Positions 25,020 through 36,900 of a stretch of DNA of 64,000 nucleotides are shown here, in pieces. This DNA is from Toxoplasma gondii ME49 (Eukaryota; Apicomplexa; Conoidasida; Eucoccidiorida; Sarcocystidae). Under the pieces are notes generated by a model. That model made no database searches, was not told the origin of the DNA, and saw nothing but the letters and a program-made list of their open reading frames with translations. The stretch's first letter is position 1. Each line of letters begins with the position of its first letter. Location of the stretch: assembly GCF_000006565.2 (NCBI RefSeq), contig NC_031480.1, forward strand, positions 4,968,529 through 5,032,528, given 5' to 3'. The position numbers were made by a program, and so were the translations under genes.

Positions 25020-27009
25020 TTCCTTCGCAGAAGAAAAATGGCGTCTCGGAGTTTCGCGACTCGCACCTTCGCGACAAGAAAGAAAACCAGCCTTTCTCTA
25101 GCCGCGACTCGCGATGCATCCGGACAACCAACCGGCGCGAACTGCGGCGACCCGCGCTGGTCCACACACGATTACAACGACTCCGCGAGCCTCACAGCTG
25201 CAAAGAGAAAGCTCCCGCTCTTCGCCGACTGCAGACGGACAGATCGCTTCTCTGCACGGCGTACAACGTCAGGGGCAAAACGCGGCGCCGTGGTCAGCGC
25301 GGAGCAGGTTGCTCGTTTTCGCGGAAACCGGCTGGTTTTCGACACACATACGCACACATCCGACCGCGTACGGCTGTCTTGACAACGTCCCCCAGACACG
25401 CGCTTTTGACGTCAGTTCGTAAGACACAAGAGGGTGCGTCACAAGAGATTTCTCGCGACTCTGCTTTCTGTTTCAGAAAAACGCCGCTCTGTCGAGAGCG
25501 AGAATCAGGGCGCTGACAAGATTGTGAAACATCTGCTTCCTCCACAAAGAACAGCCAGGACGGGAACCACTCGTTTGCACACTCTGTCAAATCTTCGGAA
25601 TACGTGTACACACAAAAGTGAAGTCCGAATTCCGTAAGCCGCCGCCTTCGATTCAACCCAGTCACAGAACGAGCATTCTTGACTGTCGCACCGCCAGCCG
25701 CAGTCTACACAAGACACGACCCTGTGAGGCCCAATTAGCTCTCCATTATCTCCACCGCGTTGACCGGCAAGCAACCTTTTCAGCAGCCTTTATTCGCTTG
25801 CTTCTTGTTCCAACTTTTGCCTTGCACATCTCGCATTTTCGTAGGCAGAACTCGGGAGAAAAGAAGACGATAGCAGCCGTGCGGAGGATGTCAGTAGGTC
25901 CCGCACTCCGCCGAAGGGCCAGAGCAAACGGAGCGACAACTTTCGCTTTGCCTGACAAGCAAACGGGCGGCGGACGAGTCAGACGAGAGGGGAACCACGA
26001 AACTGTGCCTTTCGGAGTGTCGCCACTGTCTGGATGTTAAACCTTGCGCGGCCGCGCTAGAAAAGAAACAACGCAGGCTCGGGAGGGCACTGCTGCTTTT
26101 TGGTGGAGGACCAGATGTTTATTTTGAAATTCGGCGGGGAAAAGGACACCTTTTAACGGTTCATGCTTCAATTCTTCACGCTCCGAGGACCCTGCGTCCT
26201 TGTCCAGGAATGTAGAGACTTCGCCTTCTCGTCTGCACGCATGCTGCTGCCGGGTGCCTCGCCGCTTCCGTTACCCTCCACACTGGCCGACAGACCGGTA
26301 CGTTGCCTCTTGAGGACTTTCTTTCCAGGCTCGGCCTATTTGACATTTCAAACTCACAAACGCGAAGAGACAAACGTTTGCGGTCGCTGCTGCTCGCCGT
26401 TTCGGCACGCGTTTCCTGAGACAACTGTGAGTGCCTCACTGCTGGCACATGCACCGTCAGGAACAACCACTGCAGAGCTGCATCGTACAGAATGTTTGCA
26501 TCGAGCTCTTTCTTTTGAATGCTTTCAGCGGTGAAACCTTTTCTTTCGCTCCTCGCCTTCGAGAGTCCAACGAACTCGGGGCTTTCGACGAATGGCCGGT
26601 CTGCGTTTCTCCTGCCCTCCTTTTTTTAACCACCGCAAACGGAAACCGTCCTTTCCTTCCCCTTTTTTCCGCTGCTTCGCCAGGTCCTTTTCTAGACGAA
26701 ACTGACAGGCTTCTTGCCACCTCCTGCTACCAGCAAAAAGAACAACCCATCCGATAATCGACACAGTCTTCCTGTTTTCTTTCTCCTCCGTTCCCTCCTG
26801 CCTCCTCCACTTTCTTTCGTGTCTTCCTCTCTTTTTCTCCGTTCGCTCCCGACGCAAGAGATGGGCCGTGGACTTCAACCCCACTGCACGGATCCGCTCT
26901 CCCGCGCGAGGACCTCTCCGGACAGAAGACTCTTTTGAGGGAACCTGCGGGAAGTCTGTGCCTTCGCTGCGGAACTCCGCCGCATGTGTGCCGCCGACCT
27001 CTGCAGAGA
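25020..27009. other. Divergent intergenic region
   Basis: It lies between the minus-strand frame starting at 25019 and the plus-strand gene starting at 27010, and probably carries both promoters. Several overlapping open frames up to about 200 codons exist here on both strands, but none shows motifs or splice support. The GC-rich composition explains why they stay open. Confidence 0.4.
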
Positions 27010-28738
27010 ATGGCAGAGAACGCGTCGACAGCCTTTTCGCCTCGCGCGAGAAGACGAACCGGCGGAGACGGAGAGCGCGGCGACAAGGCGAACGTACGCG
27101 AGATAGCGCAGGTGTCTTCGGCTCAAGACGCAGTGCAGGCGAAGTCAAGGAGAGGTACGAAATGCCTCACACAGACCTAGCAGCCTCTGAGACTGGGTGG
27201 TCGAGAAGCCGTTTCTTTTCTGGGGACTCTGTGCGACCAGGTGAACCGTTGCTGGCTTGACTTGCACGAGCTTTTTTACGGACTCGAGAGACGCTGTGCC
27301 TTTGGCAAAGAAACCGGTTCGCATCCATCCATGCGAGGAAGCGATGCCCATGTTTCCGACCGCCGAAGAAGGCTCTCCTGTAGACCCGCAGGTGCAGCTC
27401 AAACAGACAAGACGGCTTTCCATGTGCGACGCCTCTCTTCAGATTCTCTGAACCATGCAACGCTATGCTTCTCTCAACTAGTCACTCCTCTGCGAGCGCT
27501 CCCCTTTTTTTATCTCCGCGGCACCTGTCTGTCTCGGTCGAGTCCGGTCTCCATGCGTTCAGTTCTGTCTAGGTCCGTCTGTGCCTCTAACTAATCAAAT
27601 CTCAAAGCTAAACTCAAATCTCCGTCCACATCTAGCTGCACTAAGGTGTCTCTCTCCCTTTACTACCATCGAGATCTACCTTGCTCCGTCCAATTTCCTA
27701 TCTTTGTCTATCCGCCTCTCTCGGGCCATCTGTCACCCACTCAACTCTCTTCCTGTTTCTATCTCTCTCGAGCGAGTTCGCTTCACGTGTATGTGAGTAT
27801 CTGAAAACATGGAAAGCGATAAAGATGTACGCGTTCATATATATATATATTTATATATGTTTATATATATATATATATATATTTATGTATATATTTATAT
27901 ATATGTATATATGAGAGTAGGCGGACATGGGTATTGACTGGCTTCTCCAGAAGTGGATCGATGTCTCCGCTGGGTTTCCAAGAGACGACGTGGAAGGCGA
28001 TTGCTTTCGTCAGTCTCCTCGTCGATTCCCCACAGATCTCGATTAAGCTGCACCTTCGAGCAAACCTTTTTTTTCCGTTGTTTGCATGCAGAAAATCCTT
28101 CTCCCGACAGGAAGCAGCGCGCGGCTGACCACACCGAAGGCTGCCGTGAAGTGCCGCCTTCGTCGCCGCTTGAGTCGTCGGAGGGATCATTAACTCGACA
28201 ACCTTCCTTCGTCAGGTTTCTCGCTTTTTCTTTCTCTTCTGTTCCAAGGACGCTTCTACTGTTTGTGGCCGTCCTTCAACTCCTGCTTCTTCTGTTCGTG
28301 GTAAGCCACCAGGTTTCTTTGCAAAGGAGTTTAGAGGCGCAGGAGGCACGCCTTCTGCAGCTGCTGCATGCGGAGAGAGGAGCTGCCGCAGACGACCCCG
28401 GGGTGTATGCACACCTCGCAGGCAGAAACCGGTGTCACTTGAACCGGAGCCTCGATTCAAAGCTCTTGTCTGGCGACCAGAACGCTGTGTTTGAGAGCGG
28501 GGAAGATGCAAGGGAAATGGAAGAACGCCGAGGTTCAGTGCTGCGAAACAAATGCTACGGACCCATGACGACCGAGGAAGAGTTTCGCGTTCTCGTGGAC
28601 TTCCGAGATAAATTCACGCACACGCAGCAGAGAATCAAAGAGAGGACAAAGAAACTCATTTCCACTATGGAAAGAGAAGCGAAACGATTTGCCAAGATGG
28701 CAGACGCCGTTTTAAAGCATCCGATGCTCAATCACTGA
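27010..28738 (+). CDS. Single-pass membrane protein, uncharacterised
   Basis: A phase-consistent four-exon model (27010-27154, 27291-27391, 27951-28008, 28092-28738) gives 316 residues. The ATG at 27010 has a good context (GAGAATGGC). The last exon is clear: it follows a long pyrimidine tract and GCATGCAG and encodes a hydrophobic helix at about 153-172 (TLLLFVAVLQLLLLLFVV). A charged helical C-terminal region follows, ending in KMADAVLKHPMLNH, with FRDKFTHTQQRIKERTKK before it. The N-terminal about 100 residues are basic and Ser-rich. There is one membrane span and no signal peptide at the extreme N terminus, so it is probably type II or internally anchored. The family is not recognised. The small third exon (donor GTCAGT) and the acceptor at 27290 (CTCGAGAG) are the least certain parts. 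Confidence 0.5.
27836..27914. repeat. TA/TTTATA microsatellite in intron
   Basis: It lies just upstream of the small exon 27951-28008, ending about 36 bases before the acceptor GCTTCTCCAG. Confidence 0.85.
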
Positions 28739-30660
28739 AGAAAGGAACTGCAAGAACTGTCCAACAGATACGGGGATACCGATGACTGCCATGCCTATCT
28801 GTTCGTCTATCTCTGTATGAAGTCTCATATCCTTCAAATCTGTACGACTTTTCATCAGTTTCTCTATATTTTTCTCTGCATGCAGGCAGTTGGACACTCA
28901 GTTGGGAGTAAATCAACTCATTTCTCTTGTGAAACATACTTTTTTCCAAATATAGGTATATGTTTAGGTATATACATGTGTATAGGGATATATGTGGATC
29001 CACGGATGTAGGATTTGGGGCAGCGGGCATGTCTGTTGCTGCATGCACGTCGGTGGCCGCAAAAATCGCATGCGAAGACTCGAAATTTGCGAGTCTCTTT
29101 GATCGCGAAGCAAACCGAGGAATGGATTTTCTTTTTCTTGGCGACTTGAGAGCATCGCACCGGCGTGTCTCTGGGACTGCGACTGAGGTTCGCGGCCTCC
29201 CAGGAGATGAGTTCCACATGCGTTAGTTCAGGTTTCGCGGCACTTTGGAGCAAGGACTGTTTTTACTGTAAAAACGCGCTGCCCGCGTTTCACACACTTT
29301 AAACAGAAGCTCAAGGTCGTTGCTGGTAAGAAGGAAACGCATGTTGCGAACTGCATGCGTGAGATCATGCGATTTCTGAAGTTTCCTTGGAACCACCTTT
29401 GAGTATTCTGAAGCAGCTTTTTTTTCGTAATTCGGAATAAACACTCGAAGTTCTCATTGCTATTGCTGCACACAAACCGCCCCACGGGACTGCTCGAGGC
29501 AGCTACAAGGGTTTGATTTCAGAATCCGACGCAGTGCATGCAAACGCGTTTGTTGCGCAGAACTGCAAGGAGACGTTCGATCGGAGATGTGCGTGAAGGT
29601 GTCTCTACAGCAGTTTTCTTTTGGCGGGGTTTTCAGACGCTTCACGGGGGGCAGAGTGCGACCTCACCACCAGCGATGAGGGAGTTTTTTCTCTTCTGCG
29701 TGCATGCGTTTCGCATTTACACCTTTTAAACTAAGAGAATACGAGGAGACGGTGGGTCGAGTTCTCCCTCTTGGCAGCACAGTTTTCCCTCTTTCCTGAA
29801 CGTTTCTCCGAGTGAACTTGGGGGCCAAGAAGCGCGTCTCGCTGGTGAATTTGATTCCAGCTTCCATGCAGCCCCGGCAGAGTTCGTTTCAGAAAGACTT
29901 CAGGAGGCACAGAAAACTCACAAACTTTTACCTCTATTCGATTTGCTTGGCTCTCTATACATGTCTAACTCCGTTCGTGTCCGGATTTGCCACTCTGCCT
30001 CTGCTTATGTCTATCGATCTCAACCTAGTTCGAGTCTCTCTTCATCCGTATCTATCCGTCTATCTAGATCTACGACTGTAGAGAGATGTTCTCAGCTAGT
30101 GTGTTGACTCTCCATGAAGGATATAAAAACATCTGGTACAAGTCATGCAAATGCGTAAATGCATATGCGTATTGGTATCCGAGTACTGGTATCCATAGGA
30201 CTACGCTCATGTGGGAAGGCAAACGTGCAGGACCGCCGCCTAAGAAAAACCGATTTTCGCATATTTTCTGAGTTTCGACTTCGTAGGGGGAGCAAAAGTT
30301 TGAAAGCGCGCAAAACGTGTGTCGTCAGCGATTGCCACGCATGTCTCTCGAAAAACTGCTGTGGAGACAAAAGGACCTGTTCCTTCGTTGTGCGTTGACT
30401 GAACGATTTACACGCAGCGCCTTGGATTCCTACATTTGCTTTACTAATTTACTAATTTACCACTGACCTTGACACAGAACACCCTCACTCTGTCTTACCT
30501 GTAAAAACGAACAGCTGTATTCTACCGAACCCCAAGAAGGTCATCCCCATACACACAACAACACTCACGCGTACGTATGCTTGCCTCTGAGACAGGCACG
30601 CAGCTACACCTCGGAAGGTGGATTTGTGGGCAGCATCTGCGCCAAAAAACAAGCATCAAC
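28739..30660. other. Convergent intergenic region
   Basis: It separates the ends of the plus-strand membrane protein and the minus-strand PEX11-like gene. No supported coding or RNA feature was seen; short CTAT/TATC-rich stretches occur near 30000-30070. Confidence 0.5.
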
Positions 30661-33024
30661 TCAAAACACTGAAGACAAACATTCAGCGGCTCTTCGCGCT
30701 TTCTCGATGGCGGCTGCGGGAACGCCGCCATCCTCTGGAGGCAGGTGAGCAACCTGCGTGAGCACTTGGACTGCATGCCGAAGTATCGCTTTCCTCAACT
30801 CTGCTGCACAGGCGCATGCAGGTTCCTCAAAATACGACTGCTCCACGAAATGGCCGCATCCGACCCTCCCAAAACTGCCCGTGAGGCGCGCGCCGCCTTC
30901 CTCGGCTGTCAGGACACCTGGGAGCGTTTCCTGCGGGGAGGCAACGGTGCCGGTTGGCCCTGTCGCCCTCCGACCTGCGTGTGATGCGTTGTTCTCCCCA
31001 GCCACTCTCTTCAACTGGAAAGATACCTGAGAAGGCGGACCTGCTTCTGCGGAAGGGCTGGCGGGGAAGGGAGGCTTGCATGCACCGACGGAGAGTGTCG
31101 AAGACGCGTGAGCGTCGCTCTCGCTTCGGCAAAACGATTCTCGAGGTGGTGAAGCGGATGGCTGCTTCCCTCCTTGCGCGGCAGTCTCGGAGCGCGCAGC
31201 TGCCCCTGGCGCTGGCCAGTCGCGGCACAGCGACTCCTCGCTCTCCCCGAAAGGCAACTGAGAGCCCCTGCATGCAGCGATCTGCATGCAGTTCTCCACA
31301 CATGCAGCCGCGGCGCGGCGCGCGAGGGGGACGGCGATGTCGACCCCACATCTGAGTGGAGAGAAAAGTTTACACAGACAGCTGGACTGAGGGAGGGCTG
31401 TTGCGAACAGCATTTTCAAAATGGAAAAACGAAAATGCTAAAGTGTGCAAATGGGGAAGAACAATGCGCTGTGTGCAGAACACGAGGGTCGCAGCGACAG
31501 AAGAGAAGGCATTCTGATTCAGAAAAAGACATGAAATACCAGCCACTTCGCCTTTTGGCCAGCGGACCAGAGCCATAGACTCTGCAAGAGGCGTAGGTCA
31601 ATGTGTACGCTGATGTAGGAACAAACACATCGTTACATGGAGTATCCACAGAGTCTGTCGTTCAAAGACAACGCGATGTAGGTCTGCCTCTCTCGACGTG
31701 TATTTACAACAGAAAAACGAACAAGCAATCGACTTGTGTATCGCCATGTGTGCGTCACAGCAGAAGGGGCATCGCTGCCATCGGAAAAAGGCACACAACG
31801 CGCCATCAGGAGAGAGACGTTTGCGTTCCCGTGAAAAGGTTTTGCACATCCGCCCCACCTCCTTAAGCGTCGCACGACTGGCCTCTCTCGCCTACTTGGT
31901 TTGGAGATGGAGAAGCTTGTGGCGGGGCTTCCTCAGACCTGTCAGGAGCGCGCGCAGCTGCGGAGAACTTCTGAAAAGCGATTTTTCACGACCTCTCGAC
32001 AAGCTTTGAAAGAGACCTTCATGCTCCTTTCGCCTGGCGGCTTCCAAGCGCGTCTCTCTGCGTTTCAGTTCTTCGCGCTTCCGCCGCGTCCGCGTCGAGG
32101 CGCCTACCACCTCATGGAACTTGCGGCCGGCGACTGCATCCGTGCTCGAACTGTACACGCATGCAGTTCGTCTGTGCCGAGCGAAGAAGAGCCGCAGAGC
32201 CTTCCCGAGCCACAGGGGCTCCGTGACGGCGTAGACAACAGCGGCAAAGGTTCCGAGAGACACCTCTGAAGCGAGAAGGCGACGCTCCTGGAGGACCTGC
32301 AGCAGCCAGAGAGCATTGATCACTTGCAGACGCATGCAGTGAGACAGCCACACGGCGAGGCGAGACGCATGCGCCCAGGGACAGCCTGGCGGCGTGCCTG
32401 GGCGCATACAGGGGCGACTTGCCGCAGAGGCGGACAGGCAAGCGTCGCGGTCGTCATGCGACTTCTGCGAGAGAGAGCAAGCGCTAGCGGAGGAGACGTC
32501 ACCTCGGAGCTCAGGTCGCGAGCTGGAGGGACTGAAGGAGGAGAACGCGGAGGGAGTTGGAGACACAGGAGGCGGCTGCAGGGAAGACGGAGGAGGCGAA
32601 GAAGATCGGTTCGCTGTTTGTGATCTCGCAAGAGAAGACGCAAAGGAAGAAGAGTCTTGGCAAGGAAGAAACGGTGTGCTCTCGTGCGGAGCAGAAGCAA
32701 AACATTCCGACGGAAAACAAGAAGAAGGAAACGCAGAGACATCCGCGCTGCCGGCTGCGATAGGAGGCGACGACGCAGAGGCGAGGAAAAAGACTCTGAG
32801 AGAAAACACAAAAAAACGAACATCTCGGAACACACATCTGGAAGAAAGATACGACCTCTCCACATTTGATCCATATATACAGGGAGACAAAGAGATACGG
32901 TTACACATGTATACACATATGCGTCCATATATGCATTTATATGTATATATATAGATTTATGGTATGAAGGGCATGAAGTAATTCGTGCTACATAGTGGAA
33001 TTATATATATATATATATATATAA

Positions 33025-33055
<31 letters not shown>

Positions 33056-33661
33056 AATAAATATATATATATATATATATATATAAGAAGCCAGAGACAC
33101 GTCCATAGGTGTTGAATTTACTGGCACGCAGGAAACGTATACTCTTCTCCATTGGTGAATACTGGAGAGTCAAGGGATTTGCATCTACGTCAAACGACGC
33201 ATGCCTACACAAACGCGTACGCATGCCACTGTCTGACTGTGGGCAACTGTGCATGCATTTATCGAGATGCGCAACGCGTGGAGGGTGAGGAGGCCTCAAA
33301 AGAACAAGCGACTGTTGGAAGTTTTAATCATCCCAAAAAGTGCTGTAGTGAATGGAAAACTGTGCCGACGACGAAAACGCCTCGCCCACCGTGTAAGGCG
33401 TCTGAGTGTCTCGAGCGGATTTTCTTTGCATGGCCCGAAGCGAAGATTAAACAATCGCACTTGGCGAACGACGCTCTCTCTCGACCCCTACAAAAAGACA
33501 GCAAGCAAAAGGGAAAGACTCGACGACCGTCGTTCGTCCACGTCTCAAACTCGGTACCAAGAAGAGAAAAACGGAAAGACCTCGCATCGATTCTTCAGCT
33601 TCGCCAGAGTATCTAGACATCCTAAGCCTTCCGCTGCACTCAGCGTCGCCGTGCCATCCAT
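30661..33661 (-). CDS. PEX11-family-like membrane protein (tentative)
   Basis: A four-exon model with matching phases (33661-33581, 33161-33122, 32793-31896, 31351-30661) gives 569 residues. The splice joining exons 1-2-3 restores a segment running TLAKLKNRCEYSPMEK then SIRFLRAIFFL (about 17-45). This resembles the N-terminal amphipathic helix of PEX11 proteins, where a short acidic or basic link precedes a K..R.l.y pattern. A second family-like feature is YAVTEPLWLGKALRLF (about 228-243), compared with the usual YxxxDxxxWLG. The C-terminal helix pair (last about 46 residues, beginning ELRKAILRHA) matches in position the terminal membrane-associated helices. A Ser/Pro-rich insertion of about 130 residues separates the first two. 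Known family role: PEX11 tubulates and divides peroxisomes. Weak points are the donor GTCTTT of exon 1 and the low overall similarity. The last two exons are firm as coding sequence even if the family call fails. Confidence 0.5.
32930..33086. repeat. TA/TAAATA microsatellite in intron
   Basis: About 85 bases of TA with TAAATA interruptions at 33001-33085, plus a weaker upstream tract. It sits in the intron 33121-32794 of the PEX11-like gene and occupies much of that intron. Confidence 0.85.
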
Positions 33662-33982
33662 GCCGGCACTGAAAGATGTGAAGATGGAGTTTTGTCGACC
33701 TCGTTGTCTGCTTGGAGAAACGTCTAAACTCTCACCCTTTCTAGAAAAATTCGAATGCAGTGGAAAAAATCCTTGTCTCATGTGGGCGATCCAACGCTTC
33801 TTAGACCATGGGTCGGGGACATCGTATACGCACCCACCAACAGAAATACACGATCACGTAAGACAGACATGCGCGCAATACAAACACATCTCCATGGTGT
33901 CAGAGAGAGCTCGTTATCAACGTATGCACATGCATATCTGTATGTCCATAACGGTAGGTAGATACGACACCTATACATCTCT

Positions 33983-36900
33983 CTAAATATAACGTATACA
34001 GACGCGCGGAGATGCAAGCATCGTAGCAACGGATATCAGCGTGACCCAGAGATAACTCTTGGCTTGGAAGCGAGAGAATCGTTGCAGGTTTTGTATCACA
34101 AAAACGCTACCACGAGAAGAATCCCAACGCGCGCCAACCGCCCTCTCGCGTCCACCCACCAGATTTCGCTTTGAGTAAAGACGCAAGAGGCGCTCGACTG
34201 CTTCTGTTTGCCGGGTCTCGAAACCGCCAAACTCTTCGTCGGTCTCCTCTCTCGAGACTCCTGTCTCTCGCCGCACTCCACGAAGCCCCCGCAGAAAGTC
34301 CTGAGCGACGCTGAGACGCTCGCGCTGCCTCAAAACCTCCGCAACCTCCTCCTCCTGGGGTGGCTCTGCCTCGTTTCGACTTGCAGACTTGGCATGCGAG
34401 TCTTCGTCAGGATCTGCAGAAGTTCGCTCTCTTTCCGCGCGAAGACCAGTTAACGATTTCGTCTGGAACCTCCAAACACTCCGAGGCGGATCTGGAGCGT
34501 TTGCGGCTTCTTCGTTGCCCTCTAAACTTCTGCGTTTCGTCTTTGGAATCGAAACCAGAACTCCCTCAGACCTGCCGACTGGGTCTCTCGCTCCGCCGTC
34601 TTCTTCTCCGTTTTGCTCTTCTCTTTCTTCTTTTTCTCTCTCTCGATGTCCGGTTTCTCTCTCCGCCTCTTCTCCGTCTCCCCCTCCCTTGCCTCCTTCT
34701 TCTCCGTCTTCCTCTCCCTCTTGTCTCGCTGCTTCGCTCGCTTCTCGCTGATTCCGCGCCTCGCTGCCTGCTGCCCTCGCCACTTCGCCGGCCTGGAGAG
34801 AAGGCGAGAAGCGTCGCATGAAGTATGCATGCATCGCGCACACTTCGGCCCTGTAGAAATGGTACTTCATCTCCACAGCTGCCAGTCTGCGAACTTCCTG
34901 GCGAATCTTTTCCTTCGCTTCCCGTTCCACCAGCAACCTCGACAGCGGAAGTGCATGCAAATCTGCAGCGAAGAGTTCAGCAGCCTGTGCTCGTTTCGCT
35001 GCGTCTTCAGCGAGCTGAACAATCCGCGACTCGCTGCTCTCTGGACCTTCTCTCAAGGCAGTTCTGCTCGGCCTGTCACCCACGGCTTCGTTTGTTCCTT
35101 TCTCGCTCTCCACGGCCGTCTCGTCCGTTGGCTCTGTGTCCACACCACCGCCGCCGTCGACGCACTCCCTGCTGTCGCCTTCTCTCTCCCCATTCAGTTC
35201 TCTTCTCTCTTCTCTCCTCTGTGGACCTTCAACAGAAGATGAGCTCTCTGGTGAGCTACCGAAACAAGAAAGGAAAGAAGCGACGCTGCCTGCGCGCGAC
35301 GAGCTCCGCTTCCCCCCGAGTCGAGACGCGGCGTACGCGCACCCGGGGAACGGCGCGGTGGCTCCGGCGCCGTCTGGGTCGAGAGGTCGCTGTGTCGCAT
35401 CCTTCGTCGTGTCTCCCGAAGACCGTCCAGCAGAGAACAGTGAGGGAAACGGTTCTCGCGAACTCGACGCTGCCGCGTCTTCTGTGTCGAATCTCCAGGA
35501 ATATCCCCCGGTGGTCAGGCGCCGACGCAGAGCTGCAACTTCTCTCTGTCGGCTGACGCTGTCGACGGGGTGGAGACGCCTGGCTTGCTGGCGAACTACC
35601 TGGACGCGCATGCATGACGCAGAGAAGAAAAAAACACCGAGAAATGTGAATTCGAGCGAAGAGACGTCTGTCCTTCCAAAGGCATGCTTGAGCAAAAGTA
35701 CGCAAGTACAACGAGCGAGACACATTCTCTTTGCCATATATGCATTCCGAAAGCGTACTCAGCTACAGATGTCTCCACACAGAAATAACTATACTTACCT
35801 ACATATGGACATTCATATATATCCTTATGTATATATATATATATATATCTATATCTATATATATATATATATAAATGTATACATATGCATACACATGTTG
35901 ACACACATATACACATACATATATTGAGATACAAATATCCACATACACACGTATGTACATGTATATACATATATATATATATATGTATATATTTATATAT
36001 ATATATATATATATTTATGTATATATATGTATATATATGTATTTATGCAGTGAAAGCAGAGACTCGTGTGTGGCTGAATCCCGCACACCTCCGAGCCACA
36101 CAGAGACAGGCAGAAAGAACACAAGGCGAAAACAGAGAGAAGAGAACGACCCACGGAAGCGTCGATCTCCCGAGGTTGTTGTGTCATTTTCATTTCGTTT
36201 ACAATTTAACTGACCCAGAGACGAAAAAGAGAAGTATTGTAAAGGGCGCGACGCATCTCGTCTTCTTGCCCTTGAAGAAAACTTGGATAAGAGAATAGGA
36301 GACTGGCCGCCCTCTGATAGGTGAGTGAGGCTTCGCGGAGACGCTCCAGAGGCGGTGCAGCCTCGAGGAAGTCTTTGCCTTCCCTCGGCGTTTCTCTTTT
36401 CTCCTCCGAGTTTGTCTTTCTTTTCGGTGGAAGCTGCGAATGCGGAGAGATCTCGCCGACTTCGCACTCGTTCTGCGCCTTCCCCTCGACTCCACCACGC
36501 AACTGAGCAGACGAGTCCGGACAGTTAGCTTTCGCCTTCTCGGCTGCCGCGGCGAGCGGCGCCTCGACGAAGGAAGTCACAGATGGAGAAGGACAAGACG
36601 AGAGAGACGAAGCGTTTCCTTCGACAAACGAAGAAAACGAGGGAGACGAAAGGACTCTGATTGAATTCAAGTCTGACACTTCCAAACAACGCGAAAGCCT
36701 AAAAAAAGAACGAACAAACGTGACGCACTTCGTACAAACCCATGTACACATGTGTATATATGTATATCGACATACTTATATGTTGATACGGGTGTTTATA
36801 AAGACATGCTTCATGCGTACATATATATGAAGATACTTACATATGTACTGATGTGTATGCAGGCATGCTATATGCATGCATCTGTATTTGCAGGCATGAT

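Noticed and set aside
33249..33986. Plus-strand frame of 245 codons
   Set aside because: No motif or start context. It is antisense to the candidate first exons of the PEX11-like gene and ends in simple-sequence DNA.
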